DNA of 64,000 nt, taken from NCBI RefSeq assembly GCF_002139855.1, contig NZ_CP018789.1, forward strand, positions 1,488,001-1,552,000, given 5' to 3'. Below, piece after piece: positions 8,108 through 17,307 of this stretch (position 1 is its first letter; the number at the start of each line of letters is the position of its first letter). The position numbers were made by a program, and so were the translations under genes. Source of the DNA: Campylobacter porcelli. GTDB lineage: Bacteria > Campylobacterota > Campylobacteria > Campylobacterales > Campylobacteraceae. The notes below the pieces were generated by a model that saw only the letters and a list, made by a program, of their open reading frames with translations, had not been told where the DNA came from and made no database searches.

Positions 8108-9463
8108 ATGCTTTTGGATATAGCAAAGATGGATTTAGAGCTAATATGGCATCCGTGTTCGCAAATGTATGATTATAAGGAGCTACCGCCAATTGTGATA
8201 AAGCGTGGCAAGGGGGTTAAAATTTATGATGAAAATGATAAAGAGTATATCGATATAATCAGCTCTTGGTGGTGTAATCTACTAGGGCATTCAAATGAGT
8301 ATATAAATAGTGCTATTAAAAATCAGCTTGATGAGATTGAGCATGTGATATTTGCCAATTTCACGCACGAAGGGGCTGTGAGATTAGCTAGTAGATTAAA
8401 GCAAATTTTACCGCCTAAACTAAGCAAATTTAACTTTTCCGATAATGGTAGCTCAGCTGTAGAGAGTGCGCTTAAGATGGCGTTTCAGTATCAGCACCAA
8501 GTAGGCAATACGCATAAGAATAAATTTATTTGCTTAAGTGGTGCTTATCACGGCGAGACTATCGGAGCGTTGAGCGTTGGGGCGCTTGATTTGTATGCTA
8601 AAATTTATGAGCCAATGCTCTTAAAAGCCATCCGCATAAAAGCCCCTGATATGTATAGAAGTGAATTTGAAGGTGATAGCGATGAGATCGCTATGAAATA
8701 TTTCAAGCGGTATGTTGTGCCAGTTTTTGAACAACACGGCAAAGAGAGCGTGGCTTTGATAGTTGAGCCTATACTTCAAGCCGCAGCTGGAATGAAGATA
8801 TATCCGCCTTTATATCTTAAGAAGCTAAGGCAAATTTGCGATGAGTATGAGGTGCTACTAATAGCTGATGAGATCGCTACTGGATTTGGTCGGACTGGGC
8901 GGATGTTTGCTTGTGAGCATGCGGATATTAGCCCTGATATTATGACACTTTCAAAGGGGCTAACTGGCGGATATATGCCAATGTCTATTACGGCTACTAC
9001 TAATGAAATTTATGACGCTTTTTACGCACCATATTCGCAAGGCAAGGCGTTTATGCACTCTCATACATATAGTGGTAATCCGCTTGGGTGCGCTGCGGCA
9101 AATGCGGTTTTGGATATATTTGAGAGTCAAAATATATTAAGCCAAGCTCAAAATAACGCAATCTATCTAAAAAATGAGATAAACTCCGCTCTAAGCTCAC
9201 ATAAAAATGTAGGTCAAATTCGCTCCATCGGGCTAATAAATGCAATTGAGCTAGTGGAGCAAAAAGATGGTAAAAAGGCGTTTAACCCAGCCTTAAGAAC
9301 CGGATATCAAATTTATAAAAAGGCTTTAAAAAATGGTCTTATACTAAGGCCGCTTGGCGATGTGATATACTTCAATCCGCCGCTAAATATCCAAAAAGAT
9401 GAGATGAATGAAGCGATACAAAGATGCGTAAAAAGCATAGATGAGGTACTTGGGGGATTTTAG
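8108..9463 (+). CDS. bioA: Adenosylmethionine-8-amino-7-oxononanoate aminotransferase
   Basis: A PLP-dependent class III aminotransferase of 451 residues that uses S-adenosylmethionine as amino donor to make 7,8-diaminopelargonate. Visible landmarks are WHPCSQMYDY at the N-terminus (typical of BioA), SSWWCNLLGH, the cofactor-binding DEIATGFGRTG, and the Schiff-base lysine in LSKGLTGGYMP at residue 283. The C-terminal RPLGDVIYFNPPL block is also typical. Its stop codon overlaps that of the convergent bioC by a few bases, so no separate terminator fits between the two operons. Confidence 0.96.
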   Translation: MLLDIAKMDLELIWHPCSQMYDYKELPPIVIKRGKGVKIYDENDKEYIDIISSWWCNLLGHSNEYINSAIKNQLDEIEHVIFANFTHEGAVRLASRLKQILPPKLSKFNFSDNGSSAVESALKMAFQYQHQVGNTHKNKFICLSGAYHGETIGALSVGALDLYAKIYEPMLLKAIRIKAPDMYRSEFEGDSDEIAMKYFKRYVVPVFEQHGKESVALIVEPILQAAAGMKIYPPLYLKKLRQICDEYEVLLIADEIATGFGRTGRMFACEHADISPDIMTLSKGLTGGYMPMSITATTNEIYDAFYAPYSQGKAFMHSHTYSGNPLGCAAANAVLDIFESQNILSQAQNNAIYLKNEINSALSSHKNVGQIRSIGLINAIELVEQKDGKKAFNPALRTGYQIYKKALKNGLILRPLGDVIYFNPPLNIQKDEMNEAIQRCVKSIDEVLGGF

Positions 9464-10140
9464 TTTTTTAAGATTAAAATAGCAAATTTATAACTTAGGC
9501 TAAAATCATTCTTAAAGTGCGAATTTAAGGCCTCAAAACTGCTTTTTGTAAGCTTAAATTCGCCCTTTATATTATTTACACCAGTATGTTTAAGATGGGT
9601 TAAAAGCTCTTTTAAATTGCTAAATTTAAGCTTGATTTGGCTCTCTTGTGCGTTTAAAATTTCAAAATTTTTGCTAAAAATTGCTCTTAGCTGGGCTAGA
9701 TTTTTATACTCTAAGCTCTGATTTGTAAAGCTTGAAAGCTCCTTAAGTGTGCCATCTATAAATGTGCTAAAGGCTAAAATCCCGCCATTTTTTAAGCTAA
9801 ATTTTAGGCTATAGCTTAAATTGTCAAGCTCATTTATCCATTGAAAAACTGAGCTTGAGATGATTAAATCTTGTTTATTTTTAATTTTTAACTGCGTAAT
9901 ATCGCCTATTTGAGTGCTAAATTTACTCATAAATTCACTCTCATAAAGGTCATTTAAAATCAAATTTTTACACTCTAACTGGCTTAAAATCAGCCTTGTC
10001 AAAACCCCGCTTCCAGCACCAATCTCATAAATATCATCGTAATTTTGCCTATAATTTTTAAGGCTATTTATCAAAATATCCGCAGCGTAAATTTGCGGTT
10101 TTGCGTAAATATCATAGAATTTAGCACCCTTAAATCTCAA
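9460..10140 (-). CDS. bioC: Malonyl-ACP O-methyltransferase
   Basis: BioC methylates malonyl-ACP so that fatty-acid synthase can extend it to pimeloyl-ACP methyl ester. The 226-residue product carries SAM motif I YEIGAGSGVLTRLIL near residues 38-52 and the downstream motif SSSVFQWINEL, the pattern typical of BioC. Weak overall conservation is normal in this family; the assignment rests on these motifs and on position directly after bioG and bioF. It overlaps bioG by 11 bases. Confidence 0.88.
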   Translation of the reverse strand: MRFKGAKFYDIYAKPQIYAADILINSLKNYRQNYDDIYEIGAGSGVLTRLILSQLECKNLILNDLYESEFMSKFSTQIGDITQLKIKNKQDLIISSSVFQWINELDNLSYSLKFSLKNGGILAFSTFIDGTLKELSSFTNQSLEYKNLAQLRAIFSKNFEILNAQESQIKLKFSNLKELLTHLKHTGVNNIKGEFKLTKSSFEALNSHFKNDFSLSYKFAILILKN

Positions 10141-10744
10141 CTATCTCTCCAAAGCTTTTAAAGTTAAAAAATGCAAAATGTGGAGCATTTATAATCTTAG
10201 CTTTATCCTTAAAATATGCTAAAACCGCACTATTATCAAAGATCAAATCACGCTTACTAACATAAGCTCTGTTCCATAAAATATGGTTTTGGCAAGGTAA
10301 AATAGCATTTTTATAAAGATTTATAAGCTCGATTTTAGCGTTTTGATTAAATGTAAAATCTTGAAATTTTTGCTCATTAATGCCTAAAAAACAGAGTTTT
10401 TTAAAGCTTTCAAAATCAAACTCGCTTATACTTTTATAAAAAATATCTTTTTTAATCCCATACTTCTCATCTATACCAAAAGGGGTGCCATTTATGGCGA
10501 TTGCGACCTTTAAGGGGGTGTTTTGTAGCGCCAAATTCGCAGCCCAAACGCCCATAGACCAAGAGATTAAATATATATCTTTATTAGCTAAAATCTCCCC
10601 ATCAAACCTTAAATCGCTATAATCACTAACCACCAAAAGCCCATAATCTCCAAGCTCTAAGTGGCTAATGCTACTTTTATCAAAGCCATAACCTAAGAAT
10701 AATACAATGAGTTTTTTAGAATCTTTAATGAGATCGATTTTCAT
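10130..10744 (-). CDS. bioG: Pimeloyl-ACP methyl ester esterase, BioG type
   Basis: BioG frees pimeloyl-ACP from its methyl ester and replaces E. coli BioH in many bacteria. The 204-residue protein belongs to the DUF452 alpha/beta hydrolases: FLGYGFD near residues 16-22, and the nucleophile elbow ISWSMGVWAAN with serine 63. INGTPFGIDEKYGI follows, and a late histidine in APHFAFF could complete the triad. It overlaps bioF (20 bases) and bioC (11 bases), which supports one polycistronic bioFGC transcript. Confidence 0.9.
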   Translation of the reverse strand: MKIDLIKDSKKLIVLFLGYGFDKSSISHLELGDYGLLVVSDYSDLRFDGEILANKDIYLISWSMGVWAANLALQNTPLKVAIAINGTPFGIDEKYGIKKDIFYKSISEFDFESFKKLCFLGINEQKFQDFTFNQNAKIELINLYKNAILPCQNHILWNRAYVSKRDLIFDNSAVLAYFKDKAKIINAPHFAFFNFKSFGEIVEI

Positions 10745-11822
10745 CTAAAAGCCTTTTTAAATTCGCTAAATCACCACATTCCAAATCCGCTCTTAAGCTA
10801 ATTCTAAGCCTTGCCTTGCCCTTTGGGACTGTAGGTGGGCGGATAGCTGGGACGAAGCAGCCAAGCTCATTTAAGGCATTTGATAGCTCTAAAGCCTTAG
10901 CATTTTCCCCAACCACAAAAGGACAGATATGGGTTGAATTAAGATTTAGAAAATTTATCAAATTTGCTAGATTTTCACGCCGTTTTGAGTGGTCTTTGGC
11001 TAGGATAAAATTACTCCACGCTACATTTATAGGCGGTATAGAGGTAGAATATATCAAGCTTCTAGCGCTATTTATAAATATATCTTTAAATTCCCCACTG
11101 CTTAAAATCACAGCCCCGCTACTTCCTACAGCCTTACTAAGCGTAACAAGGATAAAGTCAATATCACAACCCATATCGCCGCAAATTCCAAGCTCACTTA
11201 AAGCAAAAAACGAGTGAGCCTCATCGATATACAGCATTACATTATCATAACGCCTTTTTAATGATAGCATAAACTCTATATCAGCCCTATCCCCATCCAT
11301 GCTAAAAATAGCTTCGCTTAGGATTATAATGCGTTTAACATTGCCTTGATTTTGCTTAATTAAACTCTCTAAGGCTTCATTATCATTATGGGCGTAGCGT
11401 TTGAAATTCGCATTTGCTAGCTTTAATGCATCAATCATACTTGCGTGTATTAATTTATCAGCTAAAAATAGAGTATCACTATCATTTAACGCACTGATAC
11501 AGCTCAAATTCGCACAATATCCAGAGTTGAAAATTAACGCACTTTTTTTAAATTTACTCTCAAACCAACTCTCCAAACGCTCAAATTCATCACTTGAAGT
11601 ATAGACTAGCCTACTAGCCCCAGAGCCAAAATACCAATCCCTATTAAGGCAAATTTTTAAAAATTCATCTCTTAAGGCTACACTACTTGCTATGCCTAAA
11701 TAGTCATTACTACCTAAATTTAGCAGATTTTTGCCATTTAAATTTAGAAATTTTGAGCTTATCTTAGAGCGCTTTAACTCTCTAAAATTATCATCTTGCT
11801 TTGCTTTTTGTATATCAAACAT
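10725..11822 (-). CDS. bioF: 8-amino-7-oxononanoate synthase
   Basis: A PLP enzyme that condenses pimeloyl-ACP with L-alanine. Landmarks in the 365-residue product are NYLGI-type SNDYLGIASS near residues 38-47, GSGASRLVYT near 66-75, SMDGDRADI near 174-182, DEAHSFF near 200-206, and the Schiff-base lysine in LVTLSKAVGSSG at residue 230. It leads the bioF-bioG-bioC operon. The ribosome site before the ATG is weak. Confidence 0.95.
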   Translation of the reverse strand: MFDIQKAKQDDNFRELKRSKISSKFLNLNGKNLLNLGSNDYLGIASSVALRDEFLKICLNRDWYFGSGASRLVYTSSDEFERLESWFESKFKKSALIFNSGYCANLSCISALNDSDTLFLADKLIHASMIDALKLANANFKRYAHNDNEALESLIKQNQGNVKRIIILSEAIFSMDGDRADIEFMLSLKRRYDNVMLYIDEAHSFFALSELGICGDMGCDIDFILVTLSKAVGSSGAVILSSGEFKDIFINSARSLIYSTSIPPINVAWSNFILAKDHSKRRENLANLINFLNLNSTHICPFVVGENAKALELSNALNELGCFVPAIRPPTVPKGKARLRISLRADLECGDLANLKRLLDENRSH

Positions 11823-12001
11823 TATAAACTCGCTTAATCTATTATAAAATTTAGCATTATATCAAAAAATAAAATTAAAAATAAAACAACATTTCAAAAA
11901 CACCTAAACCAAAAATCTAAGATTATTTAAAATTCCACTTGGTTTTCTTAAAAATTTAAGATTTATTGTGATAAAATTTATTATTTTTTTAAGGTTTTAG
12001 T

Positions 12002-13387
12002 ATGCTTGGAGTATTAAAAAATCTCGCATTTTGGGTTGTTTTAGCAATAATACTTGGTATTTTTGTAGGTTATACTTTTCCGCAAATTGGAATTGATAGT
12101 AAATTTGGAATTGACTATTTTATAATGATTTTAAAGTGGATGGTAGGACCCATTATCTTTCTTACCATTATTTCAGGCATTGTAGGCTTAGAGAGTCTAA
12201 GAGATCTTGGTAGCATAGGCTTAAAGGGCTTTATCTACTTTGAAGTAGTTAGCACGATAGCCTTAGCTGTGGGTATTTTTGGCTCATTGCTCTTAGCACC
12301 TGGGGTGGGAATGCATCTAGATCCTAGCTCCTTTGATGCTAGTAGCGTGGATAAATTCTCTGGAGCTTCTAAAGATGTAGGCTCGATCTGGTCGATACTA
12401 GCTGGTGCGGTGCCAAAAACTCCGCTTTTGCCTTATGATGATTTAAACACACTTAGCGGATTTGGCTTTGTGCTAGGTATGCTTAAAAATGCTCTTTTAG
12501 CCCTAAGTGTCGTTATCACGCCCTTTATCAAAGCTAACACAATTCAAGTGCTTTTTATGGCTTTGTTTTTGGCAATTGTGTTAAGCTTTACCCCAAAGAA
12601 AATCAAAGATCTTTTCATAAATCCCATTGAAAAGGCTCAAAACTGGGTGCTAAAAGCTCTTAGTATCTTTATGTGGCTAAGCCCCTTAGCGGCGTATTGT
12701 GCGATGGCGTATCTTATCGGTAAATTTGGTATTGAGAGTTTGATAGGTATGCTAAGTCTGCTTGGGACTATGCTAGTGTCGTGTTTGTTTTTTATTTTTG
12801 TGGTGCTTGGCGTGATTTGCTACACTGCTAAGGTAAATATATTTAAATTTATGCGATTTATTGCTAAAGAGGTGCTAGTTGTCTTTGCTACTAGCTCAAG
12901 CGAAGTTGCCCTAGCTCCGCTTATGAAAAAGCTTGAAAGTGCTGGAATTCATAAAGGTTGCGTAGGTGTAATTACCCCTTTTGGCTACTCTTTTAACCTA
13001 GATTGTACAAATATTTATCTCTCAGCTTGTGTTATATTTTTGGCTCAAGCTTTTGATATAGAGCTTAGTTTTTCACATTTGCTTAGTATTTTACTAATTT
13101 TGATGGTTACAAGCAAGGGTGCCGTAGGAGTAACTGGCTCAGGATTTGTGGTGCTTGCTGGGACGCTTGGCTCTATGCATGATGTCATACCTGTGGTGGC
13201 TGTAACGGTGCTACTTGGGGTGGATAAGTTTATGAGCGAGATGCGTGCGGTGGGGAATTTATGCGGTAACGCAGTGGCTTGTCTAATCGTAGGAATTTGG
13301 GATAAAAAAATCGATAGGCAAAAATTTAACTACGCTATAAACCACCCTGATGAGTTTGACTTTGAAAAACTTAAAGCAAAAGCTTAA
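12002..13387 (+). CDS. Dicarboxylate/amino acid:cation symporter (DAACS family)
   Basis: The 461-residue membrane protein shows the DAACS layout: N-terminal helix FWVVLAIILGIFVGYTFP, the WMVGPIIFLTIISGIVGLESL segment, a re-entrant ATSSSEVALAPLMKKLE loop near residue 298, and the substrate/sodium-binding FGYSFNLDCTNIYL and SKGAVGVTGSGFVVLAGTL blocks. It likely imports a C4-dicarboxylate or acidic amino acid with sodium or protons; DctA or GltP function cannot be told apart by eye. It is monocistronic. Its last 67 bases are repeated at 14768-14834, beyond two unrelated genes. Confidence 0.88.
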   Translation: MLGVLKNLAFWVVLAIILGIFVGYTFPQIGIDSKFGIDYFIMILKWMVGPIIFLTIISGIVGLESLRDLGSIGLKGFIYFEVVSTIALAVGIFGSLLLAPGVGMHLDPSSFDASSVDKFSGASKDVGSIWSILAGAVPKTPLLPYDDLNTLSGFGFVLGMLKNALLALSVVITPFIKANTIQVLFMALFLAIVLSFTPKKIKDLFINPIEKAQNWVLKALSIFMWLSPLAAYCAMAYLIGKFGIESLIGMLSLLGTMLVSCLFFIFVVLGVICYTAKVNIFKFMRFIAKEVLVVFATSSSEVALAPLMKKLESAGIHKGCVGVITPFGYSFNLDCTNIYLSACVIFLAQAFDIELSFSHLLSILLILMVTSKGAVGVTGSGFVVLAGTLGSMHDVIPVVAVTVLLGVDKFMSEMRAVGNLCGNAVACLIVGIWDKKIDRQKFNYAINHPDEFDFEKLKAKA

Positions 13388-13389
13388 AT
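13323..13389 (+). repeat. 67-bp direct repeat: 3' end of the symporter gene
   Basis: Matches 14768-14834 at 64 of 67 positions by eye. This copy encodes the symporter C-terminus NYAINHPDEFDFEKLKAKA and stop. Confidence 0.9.
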
Positions 13390-13583
13390 TTTTTATCTAT
13401 TAAGCTCTCAAGTATATAGCAAATGAAACACTATAATCTGTTTTAAAGTAGTTTATAAGAAAATTTCTGCGATAAAATAGCCAAATTTATTAATTTAAAA
13501 TAAATTTTGTGTAAAATAGTAACACTTGATTAAAAAATTGTAACAAATATTACAAAAATCATTTAATAATTTTGATTTTTTGC

Positions 13584-13589
13584 TATAAT
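13584..13589 (+). promoter_or_regulatory. Candidate extended -10 promoter of the small secreted peptide gene
   Basis: TGCTATAAT, an extended -10 element, ends 31 bases before the ATG at 13621. An AGAGAA ribosome site follows. This suggests the small gene and its partner are transcribed independently of the symporter. Confidence 0.55.
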
Positions 13590-13620
13590 AAAACAAACTT
13601 AATAATAATAAAGAGAAAAT

Positions 13621-13836
13621 ATGAAAAAATTGCTTTTTTCATCAGTTTTAGTCGCCACTTTGGCTAGTTCTGCTTTTGCTGGTTATTATATAGATAGGTA
13701 TGGCAATATACGATATCAGTTAGACATTCACACCGCAATTTCAAATAATAAAAACGCAAATACCAATCCACAAACAGATCATCAAAGCATCTATTCAAAT
13801 GCTTTTTGTGCGCGGATAGGTTGTTTAGGCCTTTAG
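13621..13836 (+). CDS. Small secreted protein of unknown function
   Basis: A 71-residue product with a clear Sec signal peptide, MKKLLFSSVLVATLASSAFA, predicted to be cut after residue 20. The mature part of about 51 residues begins GYYIDRYGNIRYQLD and ends with two cysteines in CARIGC, which could form a disulfide. I recognise no family. It has its own extended -10 promoter and is followed after three bases by the EF-hand protein gene, so the two are probably one operon. Both lie in the segment between the duplicated symporter ends and look like acquired cargo. Confidence 0.6.
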   Translation: MKKLLFSSVLVATLASSAFAGYYIDRYGNIRYQLDIHTAISNNKNANTNPQTDHQSIYSNAFCARIGCLGL

Positions 13837-13839
13837 ATT

Positions 13840-14769
13840 ATGGTGCAACTTAAAGATATTAATTTTATTGGCTATGGAGACATAGCCTCTAATAATATTT
13901 TCTCAGCGGTAAAACAAAATCAAAATGAGCGTAGTCAAAATGAATTAGAAAGTCTTGATAAAAACATAGATAGCCTTACCAACACTAGCATTAAGGTTAA
14001 TTTCAATGAAAGCACTTTTAAAAATCAAGTCTATTTCAAAGATGAAACAAGTGGGGAATTTATAAAAATTGGACTTAGCGATGAAAATTTAGCAAAACTC
14101 CAAAGAGTATTTGGGAAACAAGATTTCTTTACTAAAAGCGATGGTTCGCAAATACTTAGTGGCAAGGCTGAAAGCTTTGTGGCTGGGTGGTTTGGCGATA
14201 TAGCTTACAAGCGTGGATATGCTAGTAGCGATGTTAATGGCGATGGATACCTAAGCCAAGATGAATTAGCAAATACAAACTCTGGTTTTACAGCACATGG
14301 AATGTATTATATAGGCTTAAAAGTTGCCGTGACAGACAGCACAGAAACCTATATGAAATATAGTAGTGATTTTCAAGCCAAACATAAAACAATGAGTTCT
14401 GCTGGAAAATACGCAAGTGATAGCATAGAAAAGGAGCTAAACAAAACAATACAAAATGATAAAAATAGTGATGGTTCTTTAACCTATGGGGAGCTTATGG
14501 ATAAAAGCGAATCTGAGCAAGATGTAACAGATGTAATAAATTATATGTTAAAATATGGTCTTACCGAGCCAGTTGAATTAGGCGAAGACTTACTAGCTAA
14601 AGCTCTTTTACAACAATTTATGGGCGGAGTAAGCTCACTAAATGCTGAGCAAAAAGAAATTTTAGCAAAAGCAGGACTTCTAATGGATGAAAATACGCAA
14701 GATTTAAGCTCTGTGATAAAAAATATAGAAGCAAATATAGAAAATTCAAAGATAGATTTCAAAGTATAA
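13840..14769 (+). CDS. EF-hand-containing protein of unknown function
   Basis: The 309-residue protein holds two canonical calcium-binding loops: DVNGDGYLSQDE at residues 131-142 and DKNSDGSLTYGE at 207-218, each with D1, N3, D5, G6 and E12 in place. No signal peptide or membrane segment is visible; the N-terminus (MVQLKDINFIGYGDIA) and the Ser/Asn-rich composition recall flagellum-associated or secreted Campylobacter proteins, but this is only an impression. Its ATG follows the small secreted peptide gene by three bases with a poor ribosome site, so coupling is likely. Codons 308-310 run into the repeated symporter tail. Confidence 0.65.
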   Translation: MVQLKDINFIGYGDIASNNIFSAVKQNQNERSQNELESLDKNIDSLTNTSIKVNFNESTFKNQVYFKDETSGEFIKIGLSDENLAKLQRVFGKQDFFTKSDGSQILSGKAESFVAGWFGDIAYKRGYASSDVNGDGYLSQDELANTNSGFTAHGMYYIGLKVAVTDSTETYMKYSSDFQAKHKTMSSAGKYASDSIEKELNKTIQNDKNSDGSLTYGELMDKSESEQDVTDVINYMLKYGLTEPVELGEDLLAKALLQQFMGGVSSLNAEQKEILAKAGLLMDENTQDLSSVIKNIEANIENSKIDFKV

Positions 14770-14834
14770 TTTAACTACGCTATAAACCACCTTGATGAGT
14801 TTGACTTTGAGAAACTTGAAGCAAAAGCTTAAAT
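14768..14834 (+). repeat. 67-bp direct repeat: second copy of the symporter 3' end
   Basis: Reads through as NYAINHLDEFDFEKLEAKA and stop, with three base changes from the copy at 13323-13389. The preserved reading frame suggests a remnant of a second symporter gene rather than random sequence. Confidence 0.88.
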
Positions 14835-14962
14835 CTAGCCAATTCTAAAATTCGCTAGATTTAAATTTAATAATTTTTAAGCTTTATTATATTAGCCAAA
14901 TTTAATATCTATTTAAGATATTTAACAATTAATTTTATTCTGATAAATCAATAAATTTAAAT

Positions 14963-15691
14963 TCATTTATGCTTATTTATAAACTGAAAAACATTATCTT
15001 CTAATTTTTTTCTATTTTTGTTTTTAAAAAAATTCAAAATAGCATTTTTATTATGCGTATTTTTTTGCTCGTAAGCTTTTCTTATATAGGTTGTAAAGCC
15101 ATATTCATTACTAAATTTGCCAGCATTTATTTTATCCCTAAAGCTCTTAGTCCATTTATTATACTCCTCATCTGTTTTTTGCCATAGTATTAATAGCTCT
15201 TCTCGCTCTTTTTTCTCTATGACATCATGACCTAAGAAAAAAGTTAAATCTCTTTGTTGATAACTAGCAAAAACATAAATAGAATTTTCTTTTGGGATAT
15301 TTGAATTCCACATTGGTTTATTACTTGTTTTTGATGAAAACTTAGTCTCAATTGCGAAAATATAATTTTGGCAAAATACCAAAAAATCCGGGAAATTTTG
15401 ACTACCATAAGGTTGCCAAATAAAAAAATTAGCATAATCTTTGCGGTTAGTGTTGTTTAAATAAATAGAATTCTTTAAAATTTGCGTGTCATTTTTGCTT
15501 AGAATTTTAGGTTTAATTTCTTTTAAAAATCTTTTTAGCCCATCATCTATAATAGTAAGGCTCATTTCATTAAAGCCTGAGCGTTTTAAATAGCTTTTAA
15601 AATTCTCTTCAAAGATTTTGCCATCTGGTGAACCTGTTATTTTGGCTCTATCCTTACAAATGCTTTCAAAAAATTTATTTAAATTATTCAT
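14963..15691 (-). CDS. Probable type II restriction endonuclease (PD-(D/E)xK fold)
   Basis: A 242-residue protein with the nuclease core pattern PD at residues 101-102 followed by ETK at 115-117 (NFPDFLVF ... IFAIETKFSS). The lysine-rich C-terminus fits DNA binding. It overlaps the start of, and is encoded downstream of, an adenine-type DNA methyltransferase, the usual order in which the protective enzyme is made first. Recognition site cannot be read from sequence. An alternative is a non-restricting nuclease, but the pairing makes restriction likely. An AAAGGA ribosome site precedes the ATG. Confidence 0.72.
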   Translation of the reverse strand: MNNLNKFFESICKDRAKITGSPDGKIFEENFKSYLKRSGFNEMSLTIIDDGLKRFLKEIKPKILSKNDTQILKNSIYLNNTNRKDYANFFIWQPYGSQNFPDFLVFCQNYIFAIETKFSSKTSNKPMWNSNIPKENSIYVFASYQQRDLTFFLGHDVIEKKEREELLILWQKTDEEYNKWTKSFRDKINAGKFSNEYGFTTYIRKAYEQKNTHNKNAILNFFKNKNRKKLEDNVFQFINKHK

Positions 15692-16529
15692 TAAATATCC
15701 TTTTATACTCAGCCACTACATCAGCTTTTCCAAAGCCTGGTATTGTGGTATTTTTGCGTGATAAGCTCTCAAAATCAAGACTTTTTAAATTGAGCTTTGT
15801 TTTATTATCAAAAGCTTTAAAAAATATATATTGTATTTTTGGATTTAAATCATCTTCTTGTAAAATAAGGTGCTTATAATCATAAAAGCCTTGTCGCACA
15901 ACAGCAAAGTCCCATTTATACTCTTTTTGGTTAAAATATTTTCTTGCCCCAATTGTGTTATTGTATTGCCACATCTCAAAATCTTTGTGAGTAGTAGGCG
16001 GTGCTTGTTTTAGTCTTAAATCTATCTTGCTAGGCAGTCTAGTCCATATTTGAAAACAGCATCTAATATAACAATCTTTGCCACCAAATATAAAAGAATT
16101 AGGGTCTAGAATTTCAGTAAAAATAAGCTTAAAATCTTTATTTAAATTCTTTTGAACGCTCCATTTTTCAAACTGCAAAGGCACTATAAAAGCTATATAA
16201 TCACTAAATTCACTAGCGTAATTAAAAAACTTTATAGCAAGAGTGGCTCTTTTGCCAAATGGGGGATTTCCTATTGTTATTATCTTTTGCTCTTTTGGCT
16301 GGTAAGTGAAAAAATCTTGCGATTTTATATCAATAGACTTTGGGTCTAAATCAATAGCTTCTATTTTTGGCTCTTTAAAAGTTATCCGTAAAGCATTCAC
16401 AAACGAACCAAACCCAGCACTAGGCTCTAAAAAAGTATATTTATCTAAATTTAATTTTTCTTTTAATGTTTTGCATAACTTCAAAGCAACTTCTTGCTTT
16501 GTATAAAACTGATCTAACTCTTTTTTCAT
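15684..16529 (-). CDS. DNA N6-adenine-type methyltransferase of a restriction-modification pair
   Basis: The 281-residue protein starts KELDQFYTKQEVA, a segment typical of adenine methyltransferases. SAM motif I is EPSAGFGSF at residues 35-43 and the catalytic motif IV is NPPF at 88-91 (GNPPFGKRAT). It overlaps the partner nuclease gene by eight bases. The family includes both DNA and other N6-adenine modifiers; here the adjacent PD-(D/E)xK nuclease favours a type II system. The pair sits between the duplicated symporter tail and mdaB, consistent with acquisition. Confidence 0.78.
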   Translation of the reverse strand: MKKELDQFYTKQEVALKLCKTLKEKLNLDKYTFLEPSAGFGSFVNALRITFKEPKIEAIDLDPKSIDIKSQDFFTYQPKEQKIITIGNPPFGKRATLAIKFFNYASEFSDYIAFIVPLQFEKWSVQKNLNKDFKLIFTEILDPNSFIFGGKDCYIRCCFQIWTRLPSKIDLRLKQAPPTTHKDFEMWQYNNTIGARKYFNQKEYKWDFAVVRQGFYDYKHLILQEDDLNPKIQYIFFKAFDNKTKLNLKSLDFESLSRKNTTIPGFGKADVVAEYKRIFNE

Positions 16530-16731
16530 AATCTACCTTTTTGTAATTATATCAAAATTTTTACTTAAAAAATTATTTATATTTTTGCATCAAAGATGCC
16601 TTATCAATCTCTTTAATATGTCTAAAATTAAAATATATTTAATAAATTTTTTAATTTAAGATATGCTAATTTAATGCTTGTTTTAAAAAATTATTTAAAA
16701 TAAGCAATTTTTATTAATTTAAGGAGAGAGT

Positions 16732-17307
16732 ATGAAGGTATTAATTTTAGATGGTGGTAAAAATTTTGGTAGTAGTGGTGGCAAACTAAATACCTTGCTT
16801 TGCGAGATAGCAAGCAGTGAGCTAAAGGCTAAAGGATATGAAGTGCTACAAACCAAAATAGACGATGGCTACAATATAGATGAAGAGGCAAAAAAGGTGC
16901 TAGAAAGCGATATAATCATCTGGCAATATCCTGGCTGGTGGATGGGCGAGCCGTGGATAGTCAAAAAATATCTTGATGAAGTTTTCATGGCTGCAGCTAG
17001 TAATCTAATAAAAAGCGATGGCAGACACGCTAGTAACCCTGAGTATGGATATGGCACAGGCGGACTAGCTACAAACAAAAAATATATGATAAGCACCACT
17101 TGGAATGCACCAATTACAGCATTTAATGATAAAAATGAGTTTTTTGAAGGGCGTGGGTGCGATGGTGTAACATTTGCTATGCACAAAGCGATGGAATTTT
17201 GCGGTATGAAGGCGTTGCCAAGCTTTATTTGTAATGATGTGGTAAAAAATCCAAAGGTAGATGAGTATATAAATAGCTACAAAGAGCATATAAGGGCGAA
17301 TTTTTAA
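16732..17307 (+). CDS. mdaB: NADPH:quinone reductase of the MdaB family
   Basis: The 191-residue flavodoxin-like protein resembles MdaB, which reduces quinones by two electrons and protects against oxidative stress. Typical segments are MKVLILDGGKNFGSSGGKLN at the N-terminus, WQYPGWWMGEPWIVKKYLDEV near 64-84, YGTGG near 107-111, and TTWNAP. An AAGGAGAGAGT ribosome site lies right before the ATG. Monocistronic, divergent from the restriction-modification pair. Confidence 0.9.
   Translation: MKVLILDGGKNFGSSGGKLNTLLCEIASSELKAKGYEVLQTKIDDGYNIDEEAKKVLESDIIIWQYPGWWMGEPWIVKKYLDEVFMAAASNLIKSDGRHASNPEYGYGTGGLATNKKYMISTTWNAPITAFNDKNEFFEGRGCDGVTFAMHKAMEFCGMKALPSFICNDVVKNPKVDEYINSYKEHIRANF

Noticed and set aside
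10816-11217. 133-codon open frame antisense to bioF
   Set aside because: A shadow of bioF.
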